Shown: positions 44,367 through 53,110 of the stretch, in pieces
How the letters are laid out: each line of letters starts with the position of its first letter
Numbering within the stretch: position 1 is the first letter of the stretch
From: Alphaproteobacteria bacterium
GTDB lineage: Bacteria > Pseudomonadota > Alphaproteobacteria > Micropepsales > Micropepsaceae
Direction of reading: 5' to 3'
NCBI GenBank assembly: GCA_028871795.1
Contig: JAGWMG010000001.1
Location: 1 to 64,000, forward strand
Length of the DNA stretch: 64,000 nt
Translations under genes and position numbers: made by a program
Notes under the pieces: generated by a model
What the model was told of the DNA's origin: nothing
What the model saw: only the letters and a program-made list of their open reading frames with translations
Databases searched by the model: none

Positions 44367-45158
44367 GATCCCCCCCATGTCCGAATTGAATATTGGAAAG
44401 TTAATCCTGTAAATTGGGGAAGTCAACTTTAGTGCGGTTCTAGGGATTGATGAGAGTAGCTCAAGTATTTGAATCGGCGCTGGGATTTGAGCCTATCGAC
44501 GTACTAGCGCGTAGAGGCAAATAGCGTATCAGAGGTGGCGTCTCACGCTAATTTACAGGCGGCTTCTTCGTCAATCACATTGCCCACCTATTTGCCTGTC
44601 CGGTTTTGGATGTCCGCTCCTGGCGCATTTAGAAAGTACGGCACGCGCTGCGACTGTCCGATGCTGACGTAAAAGCGGACATCGCTTTTGAAGTTCTGCG
44701 TCGCATTCTTGCGGGCCAAGTACACCGACATAACGATACGCACGTAATGCGTCGCGCTTGCGAAAATAAATCTGTCCGCGCCCCTTGAAACGGCGATTTT
44801 CATACCCATATCGCCGTCGTGGTTTTTGTGGAGTGGTGCAGGCAGGGCCTTTCCGGCGGCCCGAATGGATGACCGAACAACAGCGCAGACCAAGTCATAC
44901 AGGGTTGGGTGTCCGTCGCGCGCATCCGACACGAAGCCAGGCCAAGGGACTCCCGCGAAAGCGGTCGATGCGGCGGCCGGCGGCGTAAAGCCCGTGAGAT
45001 AAAGCAAAGGTGCATGTCGATTTCCGCCTGACGCGCGGGTTCCGCTTGCTGCCGTAGCCTCAAGTCAGGGGCGGATTCGAGAAAGGCGCTCTGCAAAAAG
45101 CGCCGGTTTCGAGTCCGCCTTTTCGTATATGCTGGGCCGATCCGGAGGAGAAGCTCCA
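44367..45158. other. 792-bp stretch without a secure gene
   Basis: The first 150 bp are AT-rich and probably hold the promoter of the proteinase gene. On the minus strand 44588-45007 is open for 139 codons, with a protein-like second half (VRFYVSIGQSQRVPYFLN), but there is no clear ribosome site or family, so I treat it as doubtful. Sequences such as TGTCCGCT (44610) and AGCGGACA (44673) form inverted copies. The cupin ribosome site CCGGAGGAG lies at the right end. Confidence 0.4.
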
Positions 45159-45620
45159 ATGCCCAAGATCGATCTTGAATCTGTTCCCGAGCGTAAAGGT
45201 TCCGGCTATCCCGCGCCGTTCCACGAAAAGTGCGCAGGGCGTATCCGCCAGGCGCTCGGAGACGCGGGCGGCCTCACCCAGTTCGGCGTCAACCTCCTGC
45301 ATCTGCCGCCGGGCTGTTGGTCGAGCCAACGCCATTGGCATTCCGCCGAGGATGAATTCGTCTATGTGCTGTCCGGCGAGGTCGCGCTGGTAACCGACGC
45401 GGGCGAGGAAATCCTGCGCGCCGGAGACTGTGCGGCCTTTCCCAAGAGCGCCGCGAACGGCCACCATCTGGCCAACAAGGGCAGCCAGACCGTCGTCTGC
45501 CTCGAAATCGGCACGCGATCGGCGGACGATGTCTGTCTTTATCCCGACATCGACATGAAAATCGACAACAAGGTGGGCCGGTTCGCGCACAAGGACGGCA
45601 CGCCCTACCCGCAAAAGTGA
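45159..45620 (+). CDS. Cupin-domain protein, 153 aa
   Basis: A single cupin barrel: RHWHSAEDEFVYVLSGEVAL supplies the metal-binding HxH and E of motif 1, and GDCAAFPKSAANGHHLANKG supplies motif 2 with histidine. Related proteins are described as cupin-type sugar or amino-acid modifying enzymes, but the substrate cannot be told. GGAGGAG precedes the ATG at 45159. Confidence 0.85.
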   Translation: MPKIDLESVPERKGSGYPAPFHEKCAGRIRQALGDAGGLTQFGVNLLHLPPGCWSSQRHWHSAEDEFVYVLSGEVALVTDAGEEILRAGDCAAFPKSAANGHHLANKGSQTVVCLEIGTRSADDVCLYPDIDMKIDNKVGRFAHKDGTPYPQK

Positions 45621-45716
45621 ACGCCGCATTGTTGGTTAACGGACCTTCACATTCTTGTCAGCCGAGGGTGCGATGGTAAGCTTCCCATCGGGCAGGCGGG
45701 AATAATCGGGGGCGAT

Positions 45717-46031
45717 ATGCTTGGGTTCATGCGGTTTCTCAGTCTCTTGGTGGTCGTCGTTGCGCTGATGTTGCTCGGCGCCGATCTGGTGACGTCATTG
45801 GAGAATCTGGAAAAGGGCGGGCATATCACCGTCCGCTCTCTGGCGGCGATTTGGAACCTGCTGGACCAGGGTGGGCCGGATATGTTCCATCACTGGGCGT
45901 CGAGCCGATTTCCGAGCTTTCTGGTGACCGTGGCCGATTGGCTGCTTGGCATCTATGGCTGGTTTGCCGTCGGCGTCATCGGCATGGCGATGGCCTTTTT
46001 CTTCGGCCGCGGCAAACACGAGAACGCTTAA
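45717..46031 (+). CDS. Small membrane protein, 104 aa
   Basis: Two hydrophobic segments (about 5-25, FLSLLVVVVALMLLGADLV, and 75-97, LLGIYGWFAVGVIGMAMAFFF) flank a soluble loop. The product ends with a short charged tail. Family not recognised, although similar small proteins are widespread in alphaproteobacteria. It is convergent with the cobalamin adenosyltransferase gene. Confidence 0.65.
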   Translation: MLGFMRFLSLLVVVVALMLLGADLVTSLENLEKGGHITVRSLAAIWNLLDQGGPDMFHHWASSRFPSFLVTVADWLLGIYGWFAVGVIGMAMAFFFGRGKHENA

Positions 46032-46053
46032 GAACGCGAATAGCGAGTATATT

Positions 46054-46635
46054 CTATCCGCTGCTCGCCTCTTTGCGATTGGCACCTGGAACCCAAAGCA
46101 CGTCTTTGGCGCCTTTGGCGTTGGCAAAGCGGCTGGCTACGAACAGATGGTCCGACAGCCGGTTGATGTAGCGTAGCGCCGCCTCGCCGACCTTTTCGCC
46201 TTGCGCCAGCGCGACCATCAGCCGCTCCGCCCGTCTAACGATCGCGCGCGCCAGATGCAGATGCGCCGCCGCCGCGCTGCCCCCCGGCAGGACGAAGGAA
46301 TCGAGCGGCTTCAATTCGGCGTTCATTTGGTCGATCTCGCCCTCCAGCCGGACGACCTGCGCTTCGGCGATGCGCAGCCGCGATCTCTTGCTCTTGGTTG
46401 TTTCGGGCACGCACAGATCGGCGCCGAGGTCGAACAGGTCGTTCTGGATGCGGGCCAGCATGGCGTCCAAGTCGCCTTTGGCGTGGAGCCGGGCCAACCC
46501 GACGGCGGCATTCGCCTCGTCCACGGCGCCGAAGGCTTCTACCCGCAAGGCGTTCTTGGCGACACGGCTGCCGTCCCCCAGCGAGGTCTCGCCTTTGTCG
46601 CCGGTCTTGGTGTAGATGCGGGTCAGTCGAACCAT
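46054..46635 (-). CDS. PduO-type cob(I)alamin adenosyltransferase
   Basis: The enzyme transfers the adenosyl group of ATP to cob(I)alamin. The 193-residue protein has the N-terminal TKTGDKGETSLGDGSRVAK, AFGAVDEANAAVGLA, and RAIVRRAERLMVAL, all PduO-type marks. It is not of the CobA or EutT type. It suggests use of adenosylcobalamin by this organism. Confidence 0.93.
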   Translation of the reverse strand: MVRLTRIYTKTGDKGETSLGDGSRVAKNALRVEAFGAVDEANAAVGLARLHAKGDLDAMLARIQNDLFDLGADLCVPETTKSKRSRLRIAEAQVVRLEGEIDQMNAELKPLDSFVLPGGSAAAAHLHLARAIVRRAERLMVALAQGEKVGEAALRYINRLSDHLFVASRFANAKGAKDVLWVPGANRKEASSG

Positions 46636-46729
46636 TCCGCCAACTTATCCCATGGCCGGTCCGCGGCAAAGGTTGCAGCGGCGCGCGGCGTGACTATCAT
46701 CCGCGCTTCCTTCCTTCGAGAGTGAGCCC

Positions 46730-46912
46730 ATGGCCGTAGACGCACCGGAAATCATCGAAGTGGAAACCGCCAGGGTCGCCTGCGATGGGGATGCCAAGGG
46801 CTTTGGGGCAGCGCTTGGCCACCCCAAGGTCTATCTGGAAATGGGCGACGAGGATTTTGTGGAATGTCCCTATTGCGACCGCCGCTTCGTGTTGAAGGCC
46901 GAGGCCCATTGA
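46730..46912 (+). CDS. zf-CHCC zinc-finger protein (NDUFS6-like)
   Basis: The 60-residue protein has the C-(x)-GHP-C-x2-C pattern: cysteine in VACDGD, GHPKVYLEM, then ECPYCDRRF. This CHCC finger is related to mitochondrial complex I subunit NDUFS6 and is common in alphaproteobacteria. The stop TGA overlaps the TTG start of polA by three bases. Confidence 0.85.
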   Translation: MAVDAPEIIEVETARVACDGDAKGFGAALGHPKVYLEMGDEDFVECPYCDRRFVLKAEAH

Positions 46913-49797
46913 CCGGCGCTCCGCTCAAGAAGGGCGACCACCTCTATCTGATCGACGGATCCGGGTACCTCTTCCGCGCCTATCACGCACTGCCGCCCCT
47001 CTCGCGCAAGTCCGACGGGCTGCCGACCGGCGCGGTCTCCGGCTACTGCAACATGTTGTGGAAGCTCTTGGAGGACATGAAGGGCGGCGACCGGCCGACG
47101 CATTTGGCGGTGATCTTCGACGCCGGCAAGAAGACGTTCCGCAATGACATCTATCCCCAATACAAGGCCAACCGGCCGGAGCCGCCCGAGGATCTGATCC
47201 CGCAATTTCCCCTGGTGCGCGACGCCACGCGCGCCTTCGGCGTCGCCTGCGTCGAGGAAAAAGGCTTCGAAGCCGACGATCTGATCGCCACTTACGCGCG
47301 GCTGGCGCGCGAGGCCGGTGCGCGCGTCACTATCGTTTCCTCCGACAAGGACCTGATGCAGCTTGTGGAGGACGGCAAGGTACAGCTCTTCGACACCATG
47401 AAGAACAAGCGCATCGGTTCGGCGGAAGTGATCGAGCGTTTCGGCGTGCCGCCGTCGAAGGTGGTGGAGGTGCAGGCGCTGGCCGGCGATTCCACCGACA
47501 ATGTGCCGGGCGTGCCGGGCATCGGGGTAAAGACGGCGGCGGAACTCATCAACACCTATGGCGATCTCGAAACCCTGCTCAAGCGGGCGGGCGAGATCAA
47601 GCAGCCCAAGCGCCGCGAAACCCTTCTGGCCAACGTCGAAAAAGCGCGCCTGTCGCAGAAGCTGGTGCTGCTCGACGATCACGCGAAGCTGACGCAAACG
47701 CCTGATACGTTCAGCGTGCGCGAACCCGATCCCGCCGAATTGCTCGCGTTCCTGAAGACGATGGAGTTCGCGAGTTTGACCAAACGCGCCGCCGCGCATT
47801 ACGGCGTCGAAGACACGGGCGCGATTGCCGCGGTTGCCGTAGCCGTCACAAGACCGGAGGGGGTCGGCAAGCTCGCCACCGGTACGGCTTCGCCGTCGAA
47901 CGGAGGGGCTGTCGGCGCCGTCGCCAACCGCCAAGCCATCCTCAAACCCATTGATCACGCCGCCTACGAGACGGTCACGGCGCTGGCGCGCCTCGAACAA
48001 TGGATTGCGCGCGCCCACGAACTCGGAACCGTCTGCGTCGATACCGAAACCACATCGCTCGACGCCATGCAGGCGGGCCTTTGCGGCGTATCGCTGGCGC
48101 TGGCGCCGAACGAGGCCTGCTACATCCCGTGCGGGCATGTCGCGGGCGAAGGGCTTTCGTTCGATGGCGGCCGGAAGATCGCGCAATTGGCGGAAACCGA
48201 TGTCCTCGGGCGCCTCAAGCCGCTTCTGGAAGACGAATCCGTTCTCAAGATCGGCCAGAATCTGAAATACGATTATCTCATCTTCCGCCAGCACGGCATC
48301 ACGGTCGCCCCCTTCGACGACACCATGCTGATGTCCTATGTGCTCGACGCCGGCCTGCAAGGCCACGGCATGGACGAGCTGTCCGAGAAGTATCTCGGCC
48401 ACAAGCCGATTTCCTTCGCCGATGTCGCCGGCAAAGGCAAGGAGAAGGTCACTTTCGATCAAGTGCCCGTCGCCGAAGCCACGCGCTATTCCGCCGAAGA
48501 CGCCGACGTGACGCTGCGGCTGTGGATGCTGCTGAAGCCGCGGTTGGCTGCCGAGCGCAAGCGCACGGTCTACGAAACGCTGGAACGGCCGCTTGCTCCC
48601 GTCCTGGCGGAAATGGAGCGCGCTGGCATCGCCATCGATCCCGATCTGCTGCGCAAATTGTCCAACGATTTCGCGCAGGCGATGGCGGCGCTGGAAAGCG
48701 AAATCCACAAGCTCGCCGGCGAGACGTTCAACGTCGCTTCGCCCAAGCAACTTGGCGATATTCTGTTCGGAAAGTTCTCGCTGCCCGGCGGCCGGAAGAC
48801 CAAGACCGGCGCCTGGTCGACCGACGCCGACGTCCTGGAAGAGCTCGCGACGCAGGGCCACGACCTGCCGAAGAAAGTCCTCGATTGGCGCCAGCTCGCC
48901 AAATTGCGCGGCACCTATACCGACGCGCTGCCGACCTACATCAATCCGCGGACCGGACGCGTGCACACCTCCTTCGCGATGGCGGCCGCCGCCACCGGCC
49001 GTCTGGCGTCGACCGATCCCAATCTGCAGAACATCCCCATCCGCACGCCGGAAGGCCGCCGCATCCGCCAGGCCTTCATCGCGCCTAAGGGTTCCAAGCT
49101 CATCAGCGCCGACTACAGCCAGATCGAGTTGCGCATCCTGGCGTACATGGCCGACATCGCGGCGCTGAAAAAAGCCTTCAGCGAAGGTCTCGACATCCAC
49201 GCTATGACCGCGTCGGAAATCTTCGGCGTGCCGGTGAAGGGTATGCCCGCCGAGGTCCGCCGCCGCGCCAAGGCGATCAATTTCGGCATCGTCTACGGTA
49301 TTTCCGGCTTCGGGCTGGCCAACCAGCTCGGCATCGCGCGCAGCGAAGCCGACGATTACATCAAGAAATATTTTCAGCGCTTTCCCGGCATCCGCGATTA
49401 CATGGAATCAACCAAGGAATTCGCCCGCGAGCACGGCTATGTCGAAACCCTGTTCGGGCGACGTATCCACATCCGCGAGATCCGGTCGAACATCCAGGGT
49501 CTGCGCGGCGGAGCGGAGCGCGCCGCGATCAACGCCCCGATCCAGGGAACGGCGGCCGACATCATCCGCCGCGCCATGATCCGCATGCCCGATGCGCTGG
49601 CCGCGGCGAAGCTCAAGGCCAGGATGCTGCTGCAGGTGCATGACGAACTGGTGTTCGAAGCCGTCGATGCCGAGGTCGAGAAGACGAGCGCCGTGGCGGT
49701 CTCGGTCATGGAGCAGGCTTCGCTGCCCGCGGTTCCTCTCAGCGTCAAGCTGACGGTAGAGGCGCGCGCCGCCCAGAATTGGGACGCGGCGCACTGA
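46909..49797 (+). CDS. polA: DNA polymerase I
   Basis: Pol I fills gaps and removes RNA primers. The 962-residue product has the 5' nuclease domain (LIDGSGYLFRAYHALPP onward), a 3'-5' proofreading domain with an intact DTE motif (CVDTETTSLD), and the polymerase domain with SADYSQIELRILAY and VHDELVFE. I start it at the TTG at 46909, which overlaps the stop of the zf-CHCC gene; an ATG at 46864 would overlap that gene by 49 bp and add unrelated sequence. Confidence 0.95.
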   Translation: MTGAPLKKGDHLYLIDGSGYLFRAYHALPPLSRKSDGLPTGAVSGYCNMLWKLLEDMKGGDRPTHLAVIFDAGKKTFRNDIYPQYKANRPEPPEDLIPQFPLVRDATRAFGVACVEEKGFEADDLIATYARLAREAGARVTIVSSDKDLMQLVEDGKVQLFDTMKNKRIGSAEVIERFGVPPSKVVEVQALAGDSTDNVPGVPGIGVKTAAELINTYGDLETLLKRAGEIKQPKRRETLLANVEKARLSQKLVLLDDHAKLTQTPDTFSVREPDPAELLAFLKTMEFASLTKRAAAHYGVEDTGAIAAVAVAVTRPEGVGKLATGTASPSNGGAVGAVANRQAILKPIDHAAYETVTALARLEQWIARAHELGTVCVDTETTSLDAMQAGLCGVSLALAPNEACYIPCGHVAGEGLSFDGGRKIAQLAETDVLGRLKPLLEDESVLKIGQNLKYDYLIFRQHGITVAPFDDTMLMSYVLDAGLQGHGMDELSEKYLGHKPISFADVAGKGKEKVTFDQVPVAEATRYSAEDADVTLRLWMLLKPRLAAERKRTVYETLERPLAPVLAEMERAGIAIDPDLLRKLSNDFAQAMAALESEIHKLAGETFNVASPKQLGDILFGKFSLPGGRKTKTGAWSTDADVLEELATQGHDLPKKVLDWRQLAKLRGTYTDALPTYINPRTGRVHTSFAMAAAATGRLASTDPNLQNIPIRTPEGRRIRQAFIAPKGSKLISADYSQIELRILAYMADIAALKKAFSEGLDIHAMTASEIFGVPVKGMPAEVRRRAKAINFGIVYGISGFGLANQLGIARSEADDYIKKYFQRFPGIRDYMESTKEFAREHGYVETLFGRRIHIREIRSNIQGLRGGAERAAINAPIQGTAADIIRRAMIRMPDALAAAKLKARMLLQVHDELVFEAVDAEVEKTSAVAVSVMEQASLPAVPLSVKLTVEARAAQNWDAAH

Positions 49798-49803
49798 CTC
49801 TCG

Positions 49804-51537
49804 TCACGCCGCGATGGATTTCAGGCCGGTTTCCTGGCTGATCCCGATTTTTTCGAGCGTTTGCATCAACTCGGCTATGACGGCGTTGGCATCGGGCGCG
49901 TCGGCACCCGGCTTGGCTGTCAGCGTCATGTAACCGGTCAGGAAACCGGGTCTCGACAGATAGCCGATGATCAGCTCGCGCGCCTTGGCCGACAGCCGCG
50001 GCTCGCTGAAGGTCCCCGCCGTGAACAGCCGCAGGACGATGGCCGCCTTCTCGACATGGCTCGCGGTCTTGGCGTCGATGGATTCGAACAATTTGGAGCG
50101 CGCTTCCACATCGCAGGCGATACGGTCGAGCAGATCGGCAATTTCCGTTTTCTGCGCCTCCTGAAAGTTGCAGCCGCGGACGCGGGCGTTCAGCGCCGCC
50201 AGCCGCTGCAGCCGCGCCAGGACCGGAGTCTTCGGCGAATGGAAATGGTTGTCGAACGCCGCCGCCGTGACGATCGGGATGACGAAGGTGGCCAGCTCGC
50301 GTTTGTTCTCCACGCCGATGATGTTTTCCTCGACGAACAGCAGACGCTCGAGTTTCTCGTCGGGCGTGGCCGCGTCGGCGAGATGCTCGCCCAGGGTCTC
50401 ATGGGTGACGAGCCGCTTGGAGCGCAGCGTGAAAGCGGCGACCAGATCTTCGTGGCTGAGATATTTTCCCACGCCGAGCACGACGCTGTTGGCGATCTGG
50501 CGCAGCATCTTGAACTCGTCGATCAGGGATTCGGGACAGAGCCGCTTGACGCTCTTGAATTCCGCGATGATGCGTTCCGCGATGGCGGTGCGCGCCTCCG
50601 GCAGATCGTCTTTTGCGAAACGCCGGGTCAGCAAGGCCAGGCCCTTCCGCTCTCCGCCTTCCGGCACTTTGCCGAGAAAAAGCTGGACCAGGCCCATCAA
50701 GGCAGCGCCCAGATTGTCCGAGTCGCCGATCAGTTCGCGCAAGGCCGCCGAACCGCTCAGGATTTCGGCGATGATCGTGTCGATGGCCGTCAGCAGAAGA
50801 GGGCCGCCCGGCCCTTCCCCGGGGGCTTCCTCCATCAAGGCAATCAGGCGCGAGACCTTCTCGTCCCAACCTACGGCATCGCCAAGGTGGCGCGCGATCG
50901 CGCCGTTGAGGACATAAAGACCATCCGACTGTGTGGCGAGATCCGAAGCCAAGAGACCGAACTTGCCCGGCTCGACGTCGGGAAAATGACCTTTGCGGTT
51001 GTCGCGGTAGACGCGGTGGAAGGCCTTGGTGGTCAGCTCGTTGAGGTTTTTCATAATCTGGTGGACGGGCGTCGCCGTGGAGGCGGCCTGCGCCACGGCG
51101 ATCTTCTGGATGGCGTGCTGCAGCAGCGTGCCCGTGGCCTCCAGCTTTTCCAGCAGGTCGGCGCGATGGCTCAGTTCGGTGACGGTGATCTTGTTGCGCG
51201 CCAGGTATTCGGGGATGAGGCGGGCGATGGTCTTGCGGGCGTAATAGGAATAGAGATCGTCGGGTTTGAAACAGGGCAGGGCGTGGGGCATGTCCTCCTG
51301 TGCGGGCTTGGTTTTCACCTTGTTGTGCCCGTCTTCGAAGATCTTGAGCGAGAGATAGTCGCCGGTATCGTCGTCGTAGGTTTCCTTGACGACCTTGACC
51401 CCGGTGGCGCCATCGTCGGTCATCATGGCGCGCGCCAGCCCGATGGCCTCGTCGCGGTCGACCTTGACCTCGACGAGATTCCAGCCGCCCTTCGAGCCGC
51501 GCCGTGAGAAGATTTCGAAATGGATTTGCTTCGCCAT
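49804..51537 (-). CDS. Uncharacterised alphaproteobacterial protein, 577 aa
   Basis: No known domain is recognised. The N-terminal 80 residues (AKQIHFEIFSRRGSKGGWNL and following) look like a separate beta-rich module. The rest is strongly helical and acidic. The protein is cytosolic, without signal peptide. GAGGGG precedes the ATG at 51537, and a CtrA-like site lies 54-68 bp upstream. It is convergent with polA (6 bp between stops). Confidence 0.75.
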   Translation of the reverse strand: MAKQIHFEIFSRRGSKGGWNLVEVKVDRDEAIGLARAMMTDDGATGVKVVKETYDDDTGDYLSLKIFEDGHNKVKTKPAQEDMPHALPCFKPDDLYSYYARKTIARLIPEYLARNKITVTELSHRADLLEKLEATGTLLQHAIQKIAVAQAASTATPVHQIMKNLNELTTKAFHRVYRDNRKGHFPDVEPGKFGLLASDLATQSDGLYVLNGAIARHLGDAVGWDEKVSRLIALMEEAPGEGPGGPLLLTAIDTIIAEILSGSAALRELIGDSDNLGAALMGLVQLFLGKVPEGGERKGLALLTRRFAKDDLPEARTAIAERIIAEFKSVKRLCPESLIDEFKMLRQIANSVVLGVGKYLSHEDLVAAFTLRSKRLVTHETLGEHLADAATPDEKLERLLFVEENIIGVENKRELATFVIPIVTAAAFDNHFHSPKTPVLARLQRLAALNARVRGCNFQEAQKTEIADLLDRIACDVEARSKLFESIDAKTASHVEKAAIVLRLFTAGTFSEPRLSAKARELIIGYLSRPGFLTGYMTLTAKPGADAPDANAVIAELMQTLEKIGISQETGLKSIAA

Positions 51538-51590
51538 GCGCCCCTCTGGGATCGCAGTGCGACCCGGGCGCAACTATGCAGACGCGGGCT

Positions 51591-51605
51591 TTAATCCGCG
51601 GTTAA
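51591..51605 (-). promoter_or_regulatory. CtrA-type binding site (TTAA-N7-TTAA)
   Basis: TTAA at 51591-51594 and 51602-51605 are separated by exactly 7 bp, matching the full CtrA site; on the minus strand it reads TTAACCGCGGATTAA, including the extra C of the longer consensus. It lies 54 bp upstream of the 577-aa gene, where CtrA usually contacts the -35 region. Confidence 0.5.
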
Positions 51606-52378
51606 TCTTGCCGGATCGACGGATTCGCTCCGCACAATCGGCAGGCGGGATCGGGGCGCACCGCGACGCTGCGGAAGCGAGTCTCTAACGCTTCGTAAAT
51701 GAGCAGCCGTCCCGCCATGCTCTCGCCCGTGCCGGCGATTTCCTTGAGGACTTCGAGGGCCTGCAGCGTGCCTATGACGCCGGCCGCCGCGCCCAGTACG
51801 CCGGCCTCGGTGCAGGAGCGCATGCTGTCGGCCGGAGGAGGTTCGGGGAACAGGCAGCGATAGCAGGGCCGACCTTTCTCGTGCGGCTTGAAGGTTGCCA
51901 GCTGACCGGAGAACTCACTGACGGCGGCGCTGACCAAGGTCTTCCCGGCGAAGAAACAGGTGTCGGCGACCAGGAAGCGCGTGGCGAAATTGTCCGAACC
52001 GTCCGCCACGATGTCGTAACCGCCGACGAGCGCGCGCGCGTTGTCCGCCGTCAGCCGCGCGCGGTGCTTCTCGATCTTCACCTGGGGGTTGATGGCGAGC
52101 GCGGCTTCGGCGGCGGAGTCGGTCTTGAAGCGGCCGATGTCGGCGGTGCGGTGCGCCACTTGGCGCTGCAGGTTCGACAGGCTCACCACATCGAAGTCGA
52201 CGATGCCGAGCGTACCGACGCCCGCGGCCGCCAGGTAGAGGATCACCGGGCTTCCCAGCCCGCCCGCGCCCACCACCAGCACCCGCGCCGCCTTGAAGCG
52301 GGATTGACCGGCGCCTCCCACCTCCCTGAGCACGATGTGCCGGGCGTAACGCTCAAGCTCGGGTTCGGTGAAATCCAC
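51602..52378 (-). CDS. moeB: MoeB/ThiF-type E1-like adenylyltransferase
   Basis: The enzyme adenylates the C-terminus of a sulfur-carrier protein such as MoaD or ThiS. The nucleotide-binding VLVVGAGGLGSPVILYLAAAG is at about 33-53. The R-Q pair follows in SLSNLQRQV, and the zinc CxxC pairs are in CYRCLF and CRLCG. Length 258 is normal for MoeB. No molybdopterin genes adjoin, so thiamine or another carrier is possible. Confidence 0.88.
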   Translation of the reverse strand: MDFTEPELERYARHIVLREVGGAGQSRFKAARVLVVGAGGLGSPVILYLAAAGVGTLGIVDFDVVSLSNLQRQVAHRTADIGRFKTDSAAEAALAINPQVKIEKHRARLTADNARALVGGYDIVADGSDNFATRFLVADTCFFAGKTLVSAAVSEFSGQLATFKPHEKGRPCYRCLFPEPPPADSMRSCTEAGVLGAAAGVIGTLQALEVLKEIAGTGESMAGRLLIYEALETRFRSVAVRPDPACRLCGANPSIRQD

Positions 52379-52549
52379 GCCATCGCTCCGTTGCGAAAAC
52401 CGCTTTCATGGCAAGAATCTGCGACTTTTGGCCGCTTGCCGGTAGGCTCTTTGCGGGTGCCGGATTATCGTGGATAGGACTTTGAATTGAAATCATATTC
52501 CGCGGCCGCCAGAGGGTCCGCAAGGACGGCCGCGAAGGCGGCGGAAGAG

Positions 52550-53110
52550 TCAGCAGCGATAGACCCATACGCGTGCCGGCGGCAGGTTGAGCCAGATGCG
52601 CGCGGCGAGCGTGACGCACACGCCCTCGGCCGGCGCGACCGGCGGCGCAAGGCCATAGGAAAATTGGATATACGGCGCGCCGGGCATCAGCCGCGACAGG
52701 GCGTTCGCGATCAAGGCTTGGCGGCACGCCAAAGGAAAATTCAACAGCGGCAGGCTGGAGACGACGGCAGCAAAGCGTTCGTCCGCGTCGAACAATTCCG
52801 CCAGTCGGAAAGCGTCGCCCCGAATGACCATCACGCCAGGGCAGCAGGCGCGAAGCGCGGAAGCGAAGTGCGCGTCGTATTCGACGGCGACGATCCGTTC
52901 GGGCTTAAAGCCGCGCGCGATCAGCGCCTGGGTGACGACACCGGTGCCCGGCCCCAGTTCGAGCACGCGGCCTTCGACGGCAGGATTGGTTGGCACCGCC
53001 ATGGCCCGCGCCAAGCGTCCGCTCGACGGCGCCACCGCGCCGATGCGGTTGGGGTTTGCGGCAAAGCGGCCGAGAAAGCGCAGCCGGTCGCGAAGCGGAA
53101 GTGGCCTCAC
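52550..53110 (-). CDS. PmtA-like SAM-dependent methyltransferase
   Basis: The 186-residue protein begins with LRFLGRFAANPNRIGAVAPS and has the SAM loop VLELGPGTGVVTQALI, then VAVEYD and VIRGDAF. This combination is the pattern of the phospholipid N-methyltransferase family (PmtA and relatives). Substrate specificity cannot be told. It overlaps the dnaJ stop by 4 bp, so it may be translated with dnaJ. Confidence 0.75.
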   Translation of the reverse strand: MRPLPLRDRLRFLGRFAANPNRIGAVAPSSGRLARAMAVPTNPAVEGRVLELGPGTGVVTQALIARGFKPERIVAVEYDAHFASALRACCPGVMVIRGDAFRLAELFDADERFAAVVSSLPLLNFPLACRQALIANALSRLMPGAPYIQFSYGLAPPVAPAEGVCVTLAARIWLNLPPARVWVYRC

